A stretch of 64,000 nt of DNA, taken from Schistocerca nitens (taxonomy: Eukaryota; Arthropoda; Insecta; Orthoptera; Acrididae). The position numbers were made by a program, and so were the translations under genes. The first letter of the stretch is position 1. The number at the start of each line of letters is the position of its first letter. The notes below the pieces were generated by a model. It saw only the letters and a list, made by a program, of their open reading frames with translations. It made no database searches and had not been told where the DNA came from. Shown here piece after piece: positions 1 through 11,249 of the stretch. Location: NCBI RefSeq assembly GCF_023898315.1, contig NC_064616.1, positions 708,875,389 to 708,939,388 of the forward strand, in the 5' to 3' direction.

Positions 1-87
1 ATGTGTCAGTGTCTCAGCAAATGCACTGCCTCATTCAGATGGTCATTAGCATACAATGCTCTTTTGTTCATGTACAATCTGTTCAAG
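1..87 (+). CDS. Possible 3' part of a host exon, cut by the window edge
   Basis: Frame 1 is open from the first base to a plausible 5' splice site, AAG followed by gtaaca at 88-93, and ends in phase 0. That is the phase required by the next candidate exon at 33424. Frame 3 is also open here, so the frame is not unique. I do not recognise the 29-residue peptide. The link to the downstream exons is inference from phase alone and would need a 33 kb intron. Confidence 0.2.
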
Positions 88-1156
88 GTAACATAATATG
101 AAAAATAATTTTGCACTGTTTATTTGCATCTCTCTATACTATCACTCCACACACTGTGGACACCCATTGTTGATTAGAACCCTGAACATGGTACTATGGC
201 CCATCTGCATCTTTATGGTCTCTCTTTGGTCATCTGAAATAACGAGTCAGCATTTCACATAAGAATTATGTATTCTCGCTCCCCTTCCCCTTCATAGTTA
301 TTGTGCAAAATACGCACAGAATATTTATCTGAGATTTGTAAAGCAGCTTTTCTGAGTTTTACTTTGGAGCTTGTGATGAAAAGTGGATTAAATATGGAGG
401 AAATGTAGATTTCGAGCTGTGCTGTAAATGAGTCTGTCATCAAAACCTTTATTTCATATTCACATTTGTTGGCATCACTATCACACAACAAAATAGTTAC
501 CGTCAAACCTAACCTATACCTCGCACTATGTTGGCAATCAGTTTGTAACCAGATGATTTTTAGGTGGACAGCATCACACTTAGATCAAGAAGCTTGGATT
601 TTCCCTTACCCAATATTGTGTTGGTTGGTGCTACAGTGCCTGACATTCCTATTGTGGATGTACGATGATTCTTGTAATCTTCCATGAATTCAAAATGTAT
701 TTGTTCAGAAGCTTACCGAATTCTTTACGGATACCAAGATTGTCCTGTGTCATTTTCTGTGTGTCAGTATGTTTTCTCCTGTGCCAAAACAGGTTTTTAT
801 TGGGTCCTGGCTTTAGCCATTTTAATTGACAGGCTGTCTGTCTACAGGATTCCTAAGTAGCACTTGGGATTTCATCAGTAGTTTCTGCATGTGAACAGTA
901 GGACATGTACAGTATTTTTGTTTTACTGGACTTACAAACTTTGCAACTATTTTTGGAATATCAGTGTAAAATATTGCATAATTATTCACTGTAATGGACC
1001 TAATTCTGTATGTTACTGAAAACTGGGAGCATGAATGATATGGAATTTAGACCAGGAGCACGTCTTTATGCCAACTGACTTGGCTCCCAACAAGAAACAC
1101 TAGCGAACTTTGTGCATTGGAAGGATTCATACTTTGTCTGTAGCATTTCCATTATT
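88..1156. other. Unassigned AT-rich DNA
   Basis: No recognisable element. A minus-strand open frame of 83 codons (255-506) has a protein-like composition, but it matches no family I know and has no splice or start context, so it is not called. Confidence 0.4.
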
Positions 1157-1559
1157 CCAGAATGAGATTTTCACTCTGCAGCGGAGTTTGTGCTGATGTG
1201 AAACTTCCTGACAGATTAAAACTGTGTGCCGGACCGAGACTTGAACTTGGGACTCTTGCCTTTCGCGGGCAACTGACTACCCAAGCACGACTCATGCCCC
1301 GTCCTCACCGCTTTACTTCTGCCAGTACCTCATCTCCTACCTTCCAAACTTTACAGAAGCTCTCCTGTGAAAGCTGCAGGAGAGCTTCTGCAAAGTTTGG
1401 AATGTAGGAGACGAGGTACTGTCAGAAGTAAAGCGGTGAGGACGGGGCGTGAGTCGTGCTTGGGTAGCTCAGTTGATAGAGCAGTTGCCCGCGAAAGGCA
1501 AGGGTCTCGAGTTCGAGTCTGGGTCCGGCACACAGTTTTAATCTGCCAGGAAGTTTCAT
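1157..1559. mobile_element. tRNA-bearing fold-back element, copy 1
   Basis: This is a near-perfect palindrome of about 400 bases. The left arm begins CCAGAATGAG and the centre lies near 1375, around two complementary CTCTCCTG/CAGGAGAG blocks. Each arm holds a tRNA-like segment: on the plus strand around 1460-1530 there is an A-box-like GGTAGCTCAG, a clover-leaf anticodon stem TTGCC/GGCAA and a B-box-like GAGTTCGAGTC. The left arm carries the same in reverse complement. The right arm stops at AAGTTTCAT and lacks the final 45 or so bases seen in the copy at 63490. It is a repeat, not a tRNA gene, because the same head-to-head arrangement recurs elsewhere in the window. Confidence 0.8.
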
Positions 1560-3275
1560 TTTCATTATTATTTATTCCTTTACTGCCTAGTGTAATAATA
1601 GTAATGCTGTTAGGATTTACTACATTAAAAGTGGATGCTAATAATTAATATTTGATGCAGAGAAAGTAGGTAGTTTGCGCCTGATTGTCAGCTTGTCCCC
1701 CTTGTATATAGATGCTGCATTTGCCCTCACAATCTGTTCCTACCCAACCAGTCTACCTACAGTGGCATATATCATGACCATACTCACTGTCTGCTTGCTG
1801 ACTGTGAGAATCACCTCCCTTTACATTGTAGTAGCACTCTGTATTACTGTTCACGGTAGCAGCTTGTCCAGCTTGCACATAGTGTTCAAATATAATGCAA
1901 AAAGTGGGAATAAGTAGGACCTGAAATAAGAGGAACCTCATATTCTCCCTCCCTCCCTCCCTCCCTCCGTCCCTCCCCACATCCAAATGCTTGTCAGAGA
2001 CTTGTACATTTTCTGATATACTTTTCCCGAGTTTTCCTCCACTTCGCTTTCATAATGAAAAATACATTACAATTGGCAATGTGTGTTCAGCATGGCACAG
2101 ATGTAGACAGGTTATCACAAAGATCAGTATGGCAGCACAACATTCATTTCTGTCACCTCCCAACTTGAAAACTAGACCTTGGGCTATGCTACAGTGTACT
2201 CTGTCATCACAACCAAGATTTCTGTGGGGAGGAAGGGGGGGGGGGAGCATTGTCACATTCTAACGATAATTCCTCAATTTTGTTCAAATATTGGTGGTAA
2301 GAGTATTTTATTGTTCAGTCTTTAATTCCTTTTATATTTTATGAGAGCACAACACTGTTAAGGGCATATTTGTTTTTATGTCCAAATTTGCCAAGTCTTG
2401 AACAAAAGTGTAAGTATTCATTTTTCTTGCAGTTCATTACCAGACAAGTTATTTACTGTTTAAAATAATCACTAGTTTCAAGTAGCATAGCTAAGAAACG
2501 AAGTGCTCACCCTGCGTTTTTGTGTTATTTGTTGAACGGAAGGAAGTTAACCAAAATTATCATAAAATGCTTTTTTGTATTAAATGAGATTACTGTTATC
2601 ATTTATAGGTAACCAGAACTGACCTGTGAGTGCAGGAAGCATCATAGGTACATGAGTGGTGGGGCCAAAGATCTGGCCTGAAGGATCAACTCTCCTTGTC
2701 CTCACAAATGTGCGCATTGCAAGATGTTCTCTAAAAAGGTTTCTAATGTGTGTCTATGGAGGATCATAAGATTGATTGTGAAAAGTGGCTTTGTGTCACT
2801 AAATGCATACATTCATATTCAGCAAGGGCCGCGCCATTTTGGTGCCCTAAAGTCAGTGTCGAGTCAACTTTCAACCAAACTATCACCTCTCAACCTAACC
2901 AAGGCTTTGGGGTAGGTTACAAAGCAGTCTGTCACATGTGAAGTTTCATCCCAAACAAGTAGTAAAAAATGTTGAAGCTGTGTGGTGAATGTTTGAGGAA
3001 ACAGTTCGTAACCAGTGAAGAATGTCAAACTGTTTCATTTTTGACACTCCAAATACATCCCCTCTTTTCTTGCGAGTAAATGCAATGCTGCAGTTTGCAT
3101 GAACATGCTGAGAGATGACGCAGCACTCTAAATAACTTTACTTAAGTCTTGATCACACTTCTATTTCTCACCAACCTTAAGCGTTTCGACTTTTCCTCAT
3201 TTTCAAAGGCTGCAACATAAAACACTAAACTGGTATTGGACAATATGAAAATATGATACATTTCACCATTGATAA
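1560..3275. other. Unassigned DNA with simple repeats
   Basis: No gene or recognisable transposon. It contains the CCCT repeat at 1945-1978 and a G-run near 2235. A possible mini-exon (acceptor before 2609, donor-like gtgagt near 2626) was seen and not accepted. Confidence 0.4.
1945..1978. repeat. CCCT/CCTC tetranucleotide microsatellite
   Basis: About eight tandem CCCT units with one interruption (ccgt). Confidence 0.9.
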
Positions 3276-4565
3276 GAGACATATTATGACTAGAATATGG
3301 CTTCCAAGCTTACCAGTGCTACGTCAGTCATATAAAAATATTAGATATGTCATATTACATCAACATTCTCGAGCACCAGACAAGTGCAAACTGCTACCAA
3401 GTAAAAATTTTGGAAGCCAAGTGCACTAAACTGCTAGGTTGACACTGGGTATGTGGTACATGCTGCAATTTGTTTCTGTTTACAACCATAGTTTTTATCA
3501 TTACACCATATAAAATGTTTTCATCAGTCAACATGGAAATCACTTACAATGTTTTTCATAAGATATTACTTTACAAAACAATGTGTTACAGATTTTTTTA
3601 AAAATCTAATATATTGGAAAAATGCACCGATTGGTGCTGGTATCAGTTGCTTGTTAACAAACAAATCTTTTGTTTTATATTCAACCTATAGCACATAAAT
3701 TACTACCATCAGTACAGTTCATAAATATTTAATAAAAGTTAAAATCATATATATTACTAGGGGGTTGATTAAAGTTGGCACACTTACGCATTGCCGTACA
3801 TAAGATCTGCTGTGGTTGTATGACTGTAAAATTGTTTTCTGTGAGTAACAAACATAGTAGATCGCCATGACGCAATTAAGGAAGGGAGGAGTGGTAAAGG
3901 TGTACACAATATTAATCTTAACATATTAAAAAATACTGTAAAACTGCTTGTAATACTAGGACTACAAATGTGTGTAAAATGTCAGCTTAAAGAAAATAAT
4001 ACAAAAGTGTTGTCAAACAGCTATGGTAGCCTTGTTGTCAACAGTTTTTAACTTGTGCCATGCAACGTGAAGCACTGAGTAGCCGCTTATGAAACTATAT
4101 AATTTTAACATTTATTAAATATTTATGAACTGTTACTAATGGTAGTAATTTATGTGCTGTAAGTTGAAAATAAAACAAAAGATTTGTTTGTTAACAGACA
4201 ATTGGTCCCAGCACCAGTCGGTGTGTTTTTCCAATGTATTAAATTAAAAACTGTAACACATTGTTGTGTAAAGTAATACCTTTTGTAAAAAATTGTAAGT
4301 GATTTCCATGTTGACTGATGAAATTATTTAATATTTTGTAACAATGGAAACTGTGGTTGTAAACTGAAACAAATTGCTGCATGTACGACGTACCCAGCAC
4401 TGCCTACCTGTTTCGTCGACTTGGTTTCCATTATTTTAACTTGGTAGCAGTTTGCACTTGTCTTGTGCTTGAGAATGTTCCCGTGATACAATGTATCCAA
4501 TGTTTTTGTATGACAGACATAGAACTGGTAACCTTGGAAGCCATATTCTAGTCGTAGTATGTCTC
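3276..4565. repeat. Large imperfect inverted repeat (about 470-base arms, 340-base spacer)
   Basis: The left arm 3276-3751 reads as the reverse complement of the right arm 4096-4565. Matching landmarks include a CTAGAATATGGCTTCC block near 3290 against its complement near 4540, an ACAAATCTTTTGTTTTAT block near 3660 against its complement near 4165, and an AAATATTTAATAAAAGTTAAAA end against its complement near 4105. Small gaps and substitutions are spread along both arms. No transposase is encoded, and the spacer shows no coding sequence. It could be a fold-back or MITE-like element, or two copies of one repeat inserted in opposite directions. Confidence 0.8.
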
Positions 4566-5152
4566 ATTTCTTACTCGTGGCCAAATTCTTGCAATGACTA
4601 GTGATGTGATTACCTTGTTGACAAACTAATGATGTCATCAACATGGCAGATATGACCCTCAAGAAATGATCAATGAATGACATCACTAACACCAACAAAA
4701 CATTATGGTATGAAGGACTGACAAATTAATGGGATGCCCTTATTATTAATGCCTTCAAACAAATTATTAAAAACTTGAAAAATTATGCCACAGCAGGAAA
4801 ATAGGTTTTCGTCCTGGAACATAAATGTGATAATGGAATAGTGCATGTATTAAAAAAACTATTACCTTCTGATGCAACCTAGACCTTGGGTTATGCTACA
4901 GATCAGTGTGTTACAAAAACCCAGCTTCGTGCCACCTCCTATTATACATGTTACAAACCACTCCCCATATTAGTGGATTGCTATTTCCTCTTCTATTTAG
5001 GTTTAGTGATTAACACAAGTCAAGCCACCACCAACTAGAACTTAATGACATATTGTGAACTAAACACACTGCCATCTACAACTAAAATATGCAAGAAAAA
5101 TTATTTTACACGTCTTCTACAAAATGTATGCCTGTGGCATGCATTGTTATAA
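4566..5152. other. Unassigned AT-rich DNA
   Basis: No recognisable element. The 22-base block at 4879 (ctagaccttggg...) nearly repeats one at 2172, probably a relic of one dispersed repeat. Confidence 0.35.
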
Positions 5153-5524
5153 TTATGCTCCTTGTAAGTAGACATAAAGTTGGTAGCAGATAGGCCATGT
5201 CTCAGAAATTATTTGTATCTCATACATCATTTTGTGTAGGCCTATATCTTCATGCCACAAGCCACTTAATAGTATGTAATTCAGGCTATTTCGAGCACCA
5301 CCATCATTTTTTCCTTTCCTTTTCCATTTGCGAATGGTGTGTGGCAAGAATGTCTCATTAAACCTCTGTATCAGTGCAAATTTGATTGATTTTCTGATGA
5401 TCTGTTTGCAAGAGGTATATAGGAAGAAGTAATGTGCTGTCCGACTTGATGGATCAAACACACTCAAATTTTTAACCATAATGTCTTCGATGATGCCAGT
5501 TTTATAACATGTGCCACTGGACAC
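5153..5524 (-). pseudogene. Possible C-terminal relic of a CR1-type LINE ORF2
   Basis: This is a 123-codon minus-strand open frame. In the middle (about residues 43-70) it reads IKFALIQRFNETFLPHTIRKW. That follows the pattern at the very end of CR1-like ORF2 proteins, where an R/K-rich 'rhn..F.PHtIR.W' segment closes the protein. The CR1-like copy at 22292-23089 ends with a comparable FRQSFFPRTI segment. No RT motifs remain. The assignment is by pattern only. Confidence 0.3.
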
Positions 5525-5597
5525 TGATGAGTGTCTCTTTGTGTTTCACATGCTAAACAAATACATGATTAAATATTCTAATATTCTTTCCATCTTG

Positions 5598-5601
<4 letters not shown>

Positions 5602-5654
<53 letters not shown>
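5602..5654. repeat. 53-base poly(A) run
   Basis: An uninterrupted A run. It could be the tail of a plus-strand retrotransposed copy, but no recognisable retroelement body lies directly upstream. Confidence 0.9.
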
Positions 5655-5655
<1 letters not shown>

Positions 5656-6420
5656 ACAGGTTTGCTTTAGAGGTTTACCGGATTTCTGTGTGAAGAGTTC
5701 TTTGCATATTGAATTAAATTTGTTGCCATAAATCTGGATCTCTTGCTTAGGAGCAGTTCTTGTATCATATTGTAATTCACATTACTTTATACTTAATGCA
5801 TTTATCTAGTGTTATGTTCATAGGAAAGGTCATTAATTTGTAACGTGGAGAAAAGTATATCTTTGAAGACATTCCTGACTAAATGACCAAATTAAGTTAT
5901 TGGTTAAATTTTTCTCAAATAACTTTCATTGCATCACAAGTGCTCGAAGTTTGCCAGGCACTTACTAAATGCTGCTGTATATCTAATCTACAGATAAACA
6001 TATTTTCAGTGTACTGTTCTATATTACCTCAAGCCTCAAGTCATTCTATTAGTGGGTGACCATTTTATGGAAATAATGTGCTGTGGCCCATTTTGTTATC
6101 AAAGTTGTGGGTACAAACCACGTATCAAAGTCCAGTATGTGCCATAATAAGAATCATAATTGAATTTGCTGCAAGAGTGGGATAACCCCGTTTTACCTAT
6201 GTACTTTATTTTATTTTATCTTTTTTGGGAGAGAGGTAAAGTTGATGAACATATTTAATATAGCTTGACCAGTTCTGAGAGATATATTCTCAAAGCATTC
6301 CCTTAAAGTGGTAATTCCTTGCTACAATTGGAAAGTGCAGACCAATTAATATGATTTATATTAATATAAACGTAAAACAGTTATTCCTGTCTTGCATCAG
6401 TATTTTAAAAATGTGGTTAA
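5655..6420. other. Unassigned AT-rich DNA
   Basis: Nothing recognised on either strand. Confidence 0.4.
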
Positions 6421-7531
6421 ATACACTGCTCTGAAAAACCTAGGGATGAGATAGTTAAAGTAACATAACATATTACAGGTGGAAATGAATGAAAGTGAGG
6501 GAGCATGTTGCCAGAGGTCTCCCAGTTGTGCACCGAAAGTTGTACGTCATGTGGGTTTGATGTCAGCATGACTATAGTGCAAATGCTACACGAGACAGTT
6601 GAAGGAATGGGAAAAGACAGCATGTTTCAATCACCGAGCCGTTGTGGTGCACTTTGGTGTAGTGGCATCATTTGCGATGGTGCCGAGAGCAGGGAGACTG
6701 GATCAGCTGGGAGTGGAGTCATGTGCTCTTTGCAGATGAGAGCACATTCAGTCTGTGTAGTGATTCTGGACATACCCTCTTATGGTGAGAGGTAGGAACA
6801 TATAATGCATCCAGGAACATCATTGAACACAATCGTTTCGGTTGGCCAGGTGTTGTGTTGTGTTGTGAGTAGGCATAATGTTGCATAGGAATACTAACCT
6901 CCAAATCTTTGTACACAGTGCACTCAGTGGTCAACATTATGGTGACACTACTTATTCTCTAAGTGCATCTTTTCATGGTGCATTTGGCCTGACTTTTTTT
7001 TTGTGGGTCACAGTGCACACCTGCATCAAGCTGCACAGGTGGAGGACTTCCTGGGACGAGAGATTATTCAGCAGATGGACTGGCCGGCCCGTTCCCCTGG
7101 ACTTATGTGTCGTTGAGCATGTGTGGGATGCATTGGGGAGACGTATTGTGGTACATTCATATGCACCACTGCCCATCTAGCAGTTGTCAACTATGGTGGT
7201 GGATTGGAATGCCCTATTACAAGAACTCATTACCAAGATTGCCAGCATGAAAGCACATTTCAGAGCATGCACTGACATCTGTGGCAATCACTCACCCTAT
7301 TAAGGACCATGTCCCGCCTTTTTTAATGCCCAGGGGACCATCATAAACTGCAGTGACTTCGGTGTAATTATTGTCTTTGAATTAGTCATTTCTGTTGTCT
7401 AATTGTGCATTTCTTTCAGTACTGTGCTGTAATTGTTCTTTCAATCTGTGGTCAAAGCTTCATCTAGGTATGTTACTTAACAGTGACATGCCATACGAAA
7501 ATTGCTTTCGTCGTTAAGTTTTGTACACCAG
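6421..7531 (+). mobile_element. Tc1-family DNA transposon with decayed transposase
   Basis: Piecing the plus-strand frames together gives a recognisable Tc1-type transposase. The first catalytic region reads VLFADEST (near 6725), followed by an EHNRFG/W..GI core (about 6825-6875), QVEDFLG with MDWPARSPGL (7040-7100), and EHVWDALGRRI (about 7115-7145), where the catalytic Glu of DD34E is kept. The middle DDN motif is lost: the region near 7010 reads VGHSAHLHQ. A C-terminal LPQELI-like segment lies near 7225. Frameshifts and stops break the gene. Candidate ends are ACTGCTCTGAAAAACC near 6424 and a weakly matching inverse near 7530. Confidence 0.75.
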
Positions 7532-7838
7532 TATATTTGAGAAGCTCTTTATTTTATTCAATAATATGGAATATGATGAAGTGAACATTGAATAAAGACC
7601 TATGCTCTTTGAACAGAAGTATAGAAACAAAGTGAAGGAAAAATAATCATCATAGTAAGTAGAATATTCTGTATTTTAGCAATGTCTTCATCTTCCGTAA
7701 CTTGAGTCGGTACAGTCTCCACTTGCCACACCTGAGGTGCACTTCAGTGCCTCATAGTACCATGGTATGTAGGGCATACTGCTCCGCTAATGCGATCGTG
7801 TCTTAGTTTCGTGGGTTTTAATGGCAGATTTCCTTGAT

Positions 7839-8021
7839 GTGGCCGAGCGGTTCTAGGCGCTACAGTCTGGAACCGCGCGACCGTTACGGTCGCAGGTTCA
7901 AATCCTGCCTCGGGCATGGATGTGTGTGATGTCTTTAGGTTAGTTAGGTTTAAGTAGTTCTAAGTTCTAGGGGACTGATGATCTCAGATGTTAAGTCCCA
8001 TAGTGCTCAGAACCATTTTGA
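7839..8021 (+). mobile_element. tRNA-headed SINE (Leu/Ser-type head)
   Basis: The head has an A box TGGCCGAGCGG, a long variable-arm hairpin GCGACCGTTACGGTCGC and a B box GGTTCAAATCC, as in a class II (Leu or Ser) tRNA. A non-tRNA body with TTAGGTTAGTTAGGTTTAAG follows. The flanks CCTTGAT at 7832-7838 and 8022-8028 (11 bases with one mismatch if extended) form a target-site duplication. A tRNA-gene caller might report the head, but the downstream body and the duplication show it is a SINE. Confidence 0.85.
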
Positions 8022-8315
8022 CCTTGATATGGACATGGGGCTGCCCAGCAGCCTGAACTTGCTCAAGATAGGTGTGCTTGGGGTATACTATATTCTACCA
8101 CATCACTGTTATGAATGTAATGAAATGCTTGACAAGTAGATACTAGAAATCTGTCTTTGGTATCAATTTTAAAGGCTTTTATGAAGTAAGTGTTTAGCAG
8201 ACACACAATCTCATATCGTAACAGTGTTCAGTGATTAAGCGGAACTTCGATGGTGGTGTGTTTTTTCCTATTGTGGCAGAAAAAACCCATTTGTTCTCAG
8301 TGAGTTCCTTCTCCA

Positions 8316-8570
8316 TTACATCAAAACACCTGTTGCGTAGCAAAAACTTTGACCTGGTTTAGGAAACCAGTGGGTAATGGTTTCCAATCTGTCAACATTA
8401 ATACATGTAAGTAGGAACTGATCTAGTGCCATATTCTTATTTTGGGCACAACAGTTGTATGAGAATATGTATAGATGTCTCGTATCTCCAATCAGTATAT
8501 TCTTAACGTAGTGCTTCAGAGAGCCAATTATGTAATTTGCACTTTTCTTTCCCATCACTTCACTACACAC
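8316..8570 (-). pseudogene. Fragment of an arthropod repeat-associated protein (DUF7869-like)
   Basis: This is an 84-codon minus-strand frame. It reads HLYIFSYNCCAQNKN then a hydrophobic helix and THWFPKPGQSF. The pattern 'FSDNC..QNKN ... VTH.F...GHS' belongs to a domain abundant in arthropod repeat proteins (DUF7869 in Pfam, as I recall). Here the central Asp is replaced by Tyr and the usual His after PG by Gln, so it is probably inactive. There is no start-site or splice evidence. The similarity is by motif pattern, not by search. Confidence 0.45.
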
Positions 8571-9483
8571 GTATAAGTGTACTGTTTTCTTCTTGGCTCA
8601 GTAGCCACAGAAGCTGATCACCAAACTTGGCGATTATAAAATTCTTCGGTAAATGGCACTTTGGATAGTGGCATGTTACGCCGTTAGTCAAGTTATTTAG
8701 TTGGTTTCGTGCTCCATGCATCATTTTGCGATAAACATTATGATGTGGAACATGTCAACAGGACAAGCATAAAACACTTGTATAAAGCTTAACATTTGAA
8801 AAAAAAAAAAAAAAAAACTTTTGCAGTCTGTCAGACATTTCACTTCCATGGGTAGAGTATTATAGCTGCACTTCCCACCCCTTTCTGTGCCAAAGTTTAG
8901 ATTAATTGTAGGCTAATTCAGACAATTTTTCGTTCTAGTGTTGTACTTCTGATATCTGCCACTCTTAAAAGTTAGATGGACAGTTGATAACAAATTTTGT
9001 AAGCGGATAAATGTATTGAGTGTCTGTGGAAGATATCCCCAGTTACTTGAAGAGAAACCTGCAAGATGTGCATGTATGAACTCTACAAACAATTCTAATT
9101 ACCCCTATTGTGCAATGAATACATTTTGCCTAAGTGAGTAGTTACCCTAGAATATTATCCCTTAAAGACATCAGTGAATGATGGACATATGCAAAATATG
9201 TTAACTTTCTTACTTCTCTACACCCTAAATCCTCAATTGGCATGGCAAAAGTAGCTGCACCTAAACATTTGTCAGGTCTACTATCTGGTTTTTCCAGTTT
9301 AAGTATTTATCAAAATGCGCACCTAAGAACTTAGTTTTCTAACCTGTTGATTTTTCTTGTTGGTGTACTACATTAATAGGAAGTGGGATATTTTGACCAT
9401 ACAAAACTGATAGAAATGGTGTTTTTAAAGCTTAAAGCTAACTTGTTCATGCAGAACCATTCAGTAACGTTCACAATAATGCA
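8571..9483. other. Unassigned; possible very old retroelement on the minus strand
   Basis: It contains a 19-base A run (8799-8817). Around 9440-9480 the minus strand reads NEWFCMNKLAL, reminiscent of the LINE RT segment after motif C. No second motif supports it, so no element is called. Confidence 0.3.
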
Positions 9484-10294
9484 GGGTGACAATTATTGAA
9501 CTATATCAAATAAAATTATCATAACTTCTGAACAGTTTGTGCTAGAACATTCAAACTGCTCAGTTGGTCATGGGGCACGATGGGAATTAGTATGCGCTGT
9601 ATGGTTTGGCTTAGTGATGCCCACTTTCATTTAGTTGGGTTCATCAGCAAGCAAAATTGGTACATTTGTGGGTCTCTGAATCCGTACCGGGTGACTCTGT
9701 GGTGTGCAGTGTCGAGTCATGGAATAATCGGTGAGATATTCCTTGATGGCACAGTGACTACCAAATGGTATGTGAAGGTTTTGGAAGATGATTTCATCCC
9801 CATTATCCAAAGTGACCCTAATTTCGACAAGATATGGTTCAAGCAAGACAGAGCTCGGCCCCACTGAAGAAGGAGAGTGTTTGATGTTCTGGAGGAGCAC
9901 TTTGAGGACCACATTCTGGCTCTGGGGACCCAGAGGCCACTGGCATGGGCATCGATTGGCCGCCATATTCTCCAGGTCTGAACACATGCAACTCCTTTTC
10001 CTGGGACTTTATTAAAGACAAGGTGTGGAGCAATAACCCCAAAACCATTGCTGAGCTGAAAACAGCCACTCGTGAGGTCACCGACAGCATTGATTTTCTG
10101 ACACTTCAGCGGATCATGCAGAATTTCACTACTCACCTGATCCACATCATAACCAATAATGGCAGGCCTATCAAGCATGTCATAACTTACACTCGAATAT
10201 CTGTAGTGATGTTTACGTGTTGAATAAAGTGAGTGCACACAGTGGTTTGTAACTAATTTAAGTTTTTTTCATATAGCTCAATCATTGTTACCCT
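9484..10294 (+). mobile_element. Mariner-like transposon, internally deleted, with paired ends
   Basis: The two ends match over about 26 bases: AGGGTGACAATTATTGAACT at 9483 against AGGGTAACAATGATTGAGCT read inward from 10295. The coding relic has the first catalytic region SDAHFHLVGF (9612-9640), the second FKQDRARPH (9838-9866), then after a frameshift WPPYSPGLN (9957-9985) and FIKDKVW (about 10010-10030). The third catalytic Asp (normally SPDL) is Gly. At about 810 bases the element lacks the N-terminal DNA-binding part of a full mariner. Confidence 0.85.
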
Positions 10295-10374
10295 TTATCA
10301 TTTAATGTTTTCTGTGTTGGTGTGTATTTGCTCAGCTTCACAACAATACTAGGATCATCTACAAGCGGGACTAA

Positions 10375-10541
10375 CTCTGAAATTTCCTGAGAGATTAAAA
10401 CTATGTGCTGGACCGATACTCAAATTCGGGACCTTTACCTCTAATGGGGAAAATGCTCTACCGAGTGAACTACCCAAGCATGACCCGCAACTTGTCCTCC
10501 CAGCTTTTGTGTCATCAGTACCTCATCTACCTTCAAAAAAA
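10375..10541 (-). mobile_element. Half copy of the tRNA-bearing fold-back element
   Basis: It matches the left arm of the palindromes at 1157 and 63490: TTAAAACTATGTGCTGGACC, then a reversed B box (CTCAAATTCGGGACC) and ACTACCCAAGCATGAC. Only one arm is present, so it is truncated at or near the palindrome centre. Confidence 0.7.
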
Positions 10542-11249
10542 TTTTTTTTATGTTTATAGTATAGTCACTGACATAAAAAACACTAAAATTGTTTTAAACA
10601 CACTATCACAACTTAATTTTTCATTTTCAACACTCATTGAATTTCTGTGTATTTTATCAAACTCTGCCCTCGTAACAATAATTTGTATGTTGATTTACAG
10701 GTTTGTTTGAAATAGTTGCTAACCATGGAAGTGTGGTTGTTCTTCATTGAGCATTGAGGAGGGTTTTCTGTGCCATGAGCAAAAGTTACCAGGTAATTTC
10801 AGTGCGTCAGAGTATAGTATAAATTTATTTTTAAGTTAGTGTTATGTGAAATTAGGTTTGTAATGGTGTTGTGGTCATGTATGGTTATTTTAACTTATTT
10901 TGATTTATTATTTTTATTCCATAGGAACTCTGTAACATTGCCACATTACTTTGGAATGTATCATTACATTAAGTGGATAATATTTAACATACTTAATAAT
11001 AATAGTTTCAAGTTTTTTTACAGTAAATTAACATTAAAGTAACAAGTGGGCAGGGCTGGGGAAAGGTAGTTGCCGAGAATGATTTATGAAAGTCATGGAT
11101 ATTTTGTTATCAGTTCAGAGATGACATTTATTTCAGAAAGTAATTATGTGTATCACAGATTAAATATGGAGAAAGATAATATTACAAACCTCTATGTAAG
11201 GTATTAGAACGCTCTTCCCTTCCGTAATATGAGGAACTGAAAGTTGACT
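10542..11249. other. Unassigned AT-rich DNA
   Basis: Nothing recognised; low complexity and T-rich. Confidence 0.4.

Noticed and set aside
255..506. Minus-strand 83-codon ORF as a gene
   Set aside because: Protein-like composition, but no recognised motif, no splice or start context, and length not beyond chance for this amount of sequence.
1465..1535. Functional tRNA gene
   Set aside because: A- and B-box-like blocks are present, but the same segment occurs in reverse in the other arm of a palindrome and at 63565 and 63798; the acceptor stem pairs poorly. It belongs to a repeat.
2609..2625. 17-base mini-exon between tttatag and gtgagt
   Set aside because: Sites look acceptable, but so short an exon cannot be supported without transcripts.
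2172..4901. Near-identical 22-base blocks (ctagaccttggg...) at 2172 and 4879 as a regulatory pair
   Set aside because: The flanks do not match beyond the block; it is more likely a relic of one repeat or chance.
7839..7915. tRNA-Leu or tRNA-Ser gene
   Set aside because: It is the head of a SINE with a downstream body and a target-site duplication.
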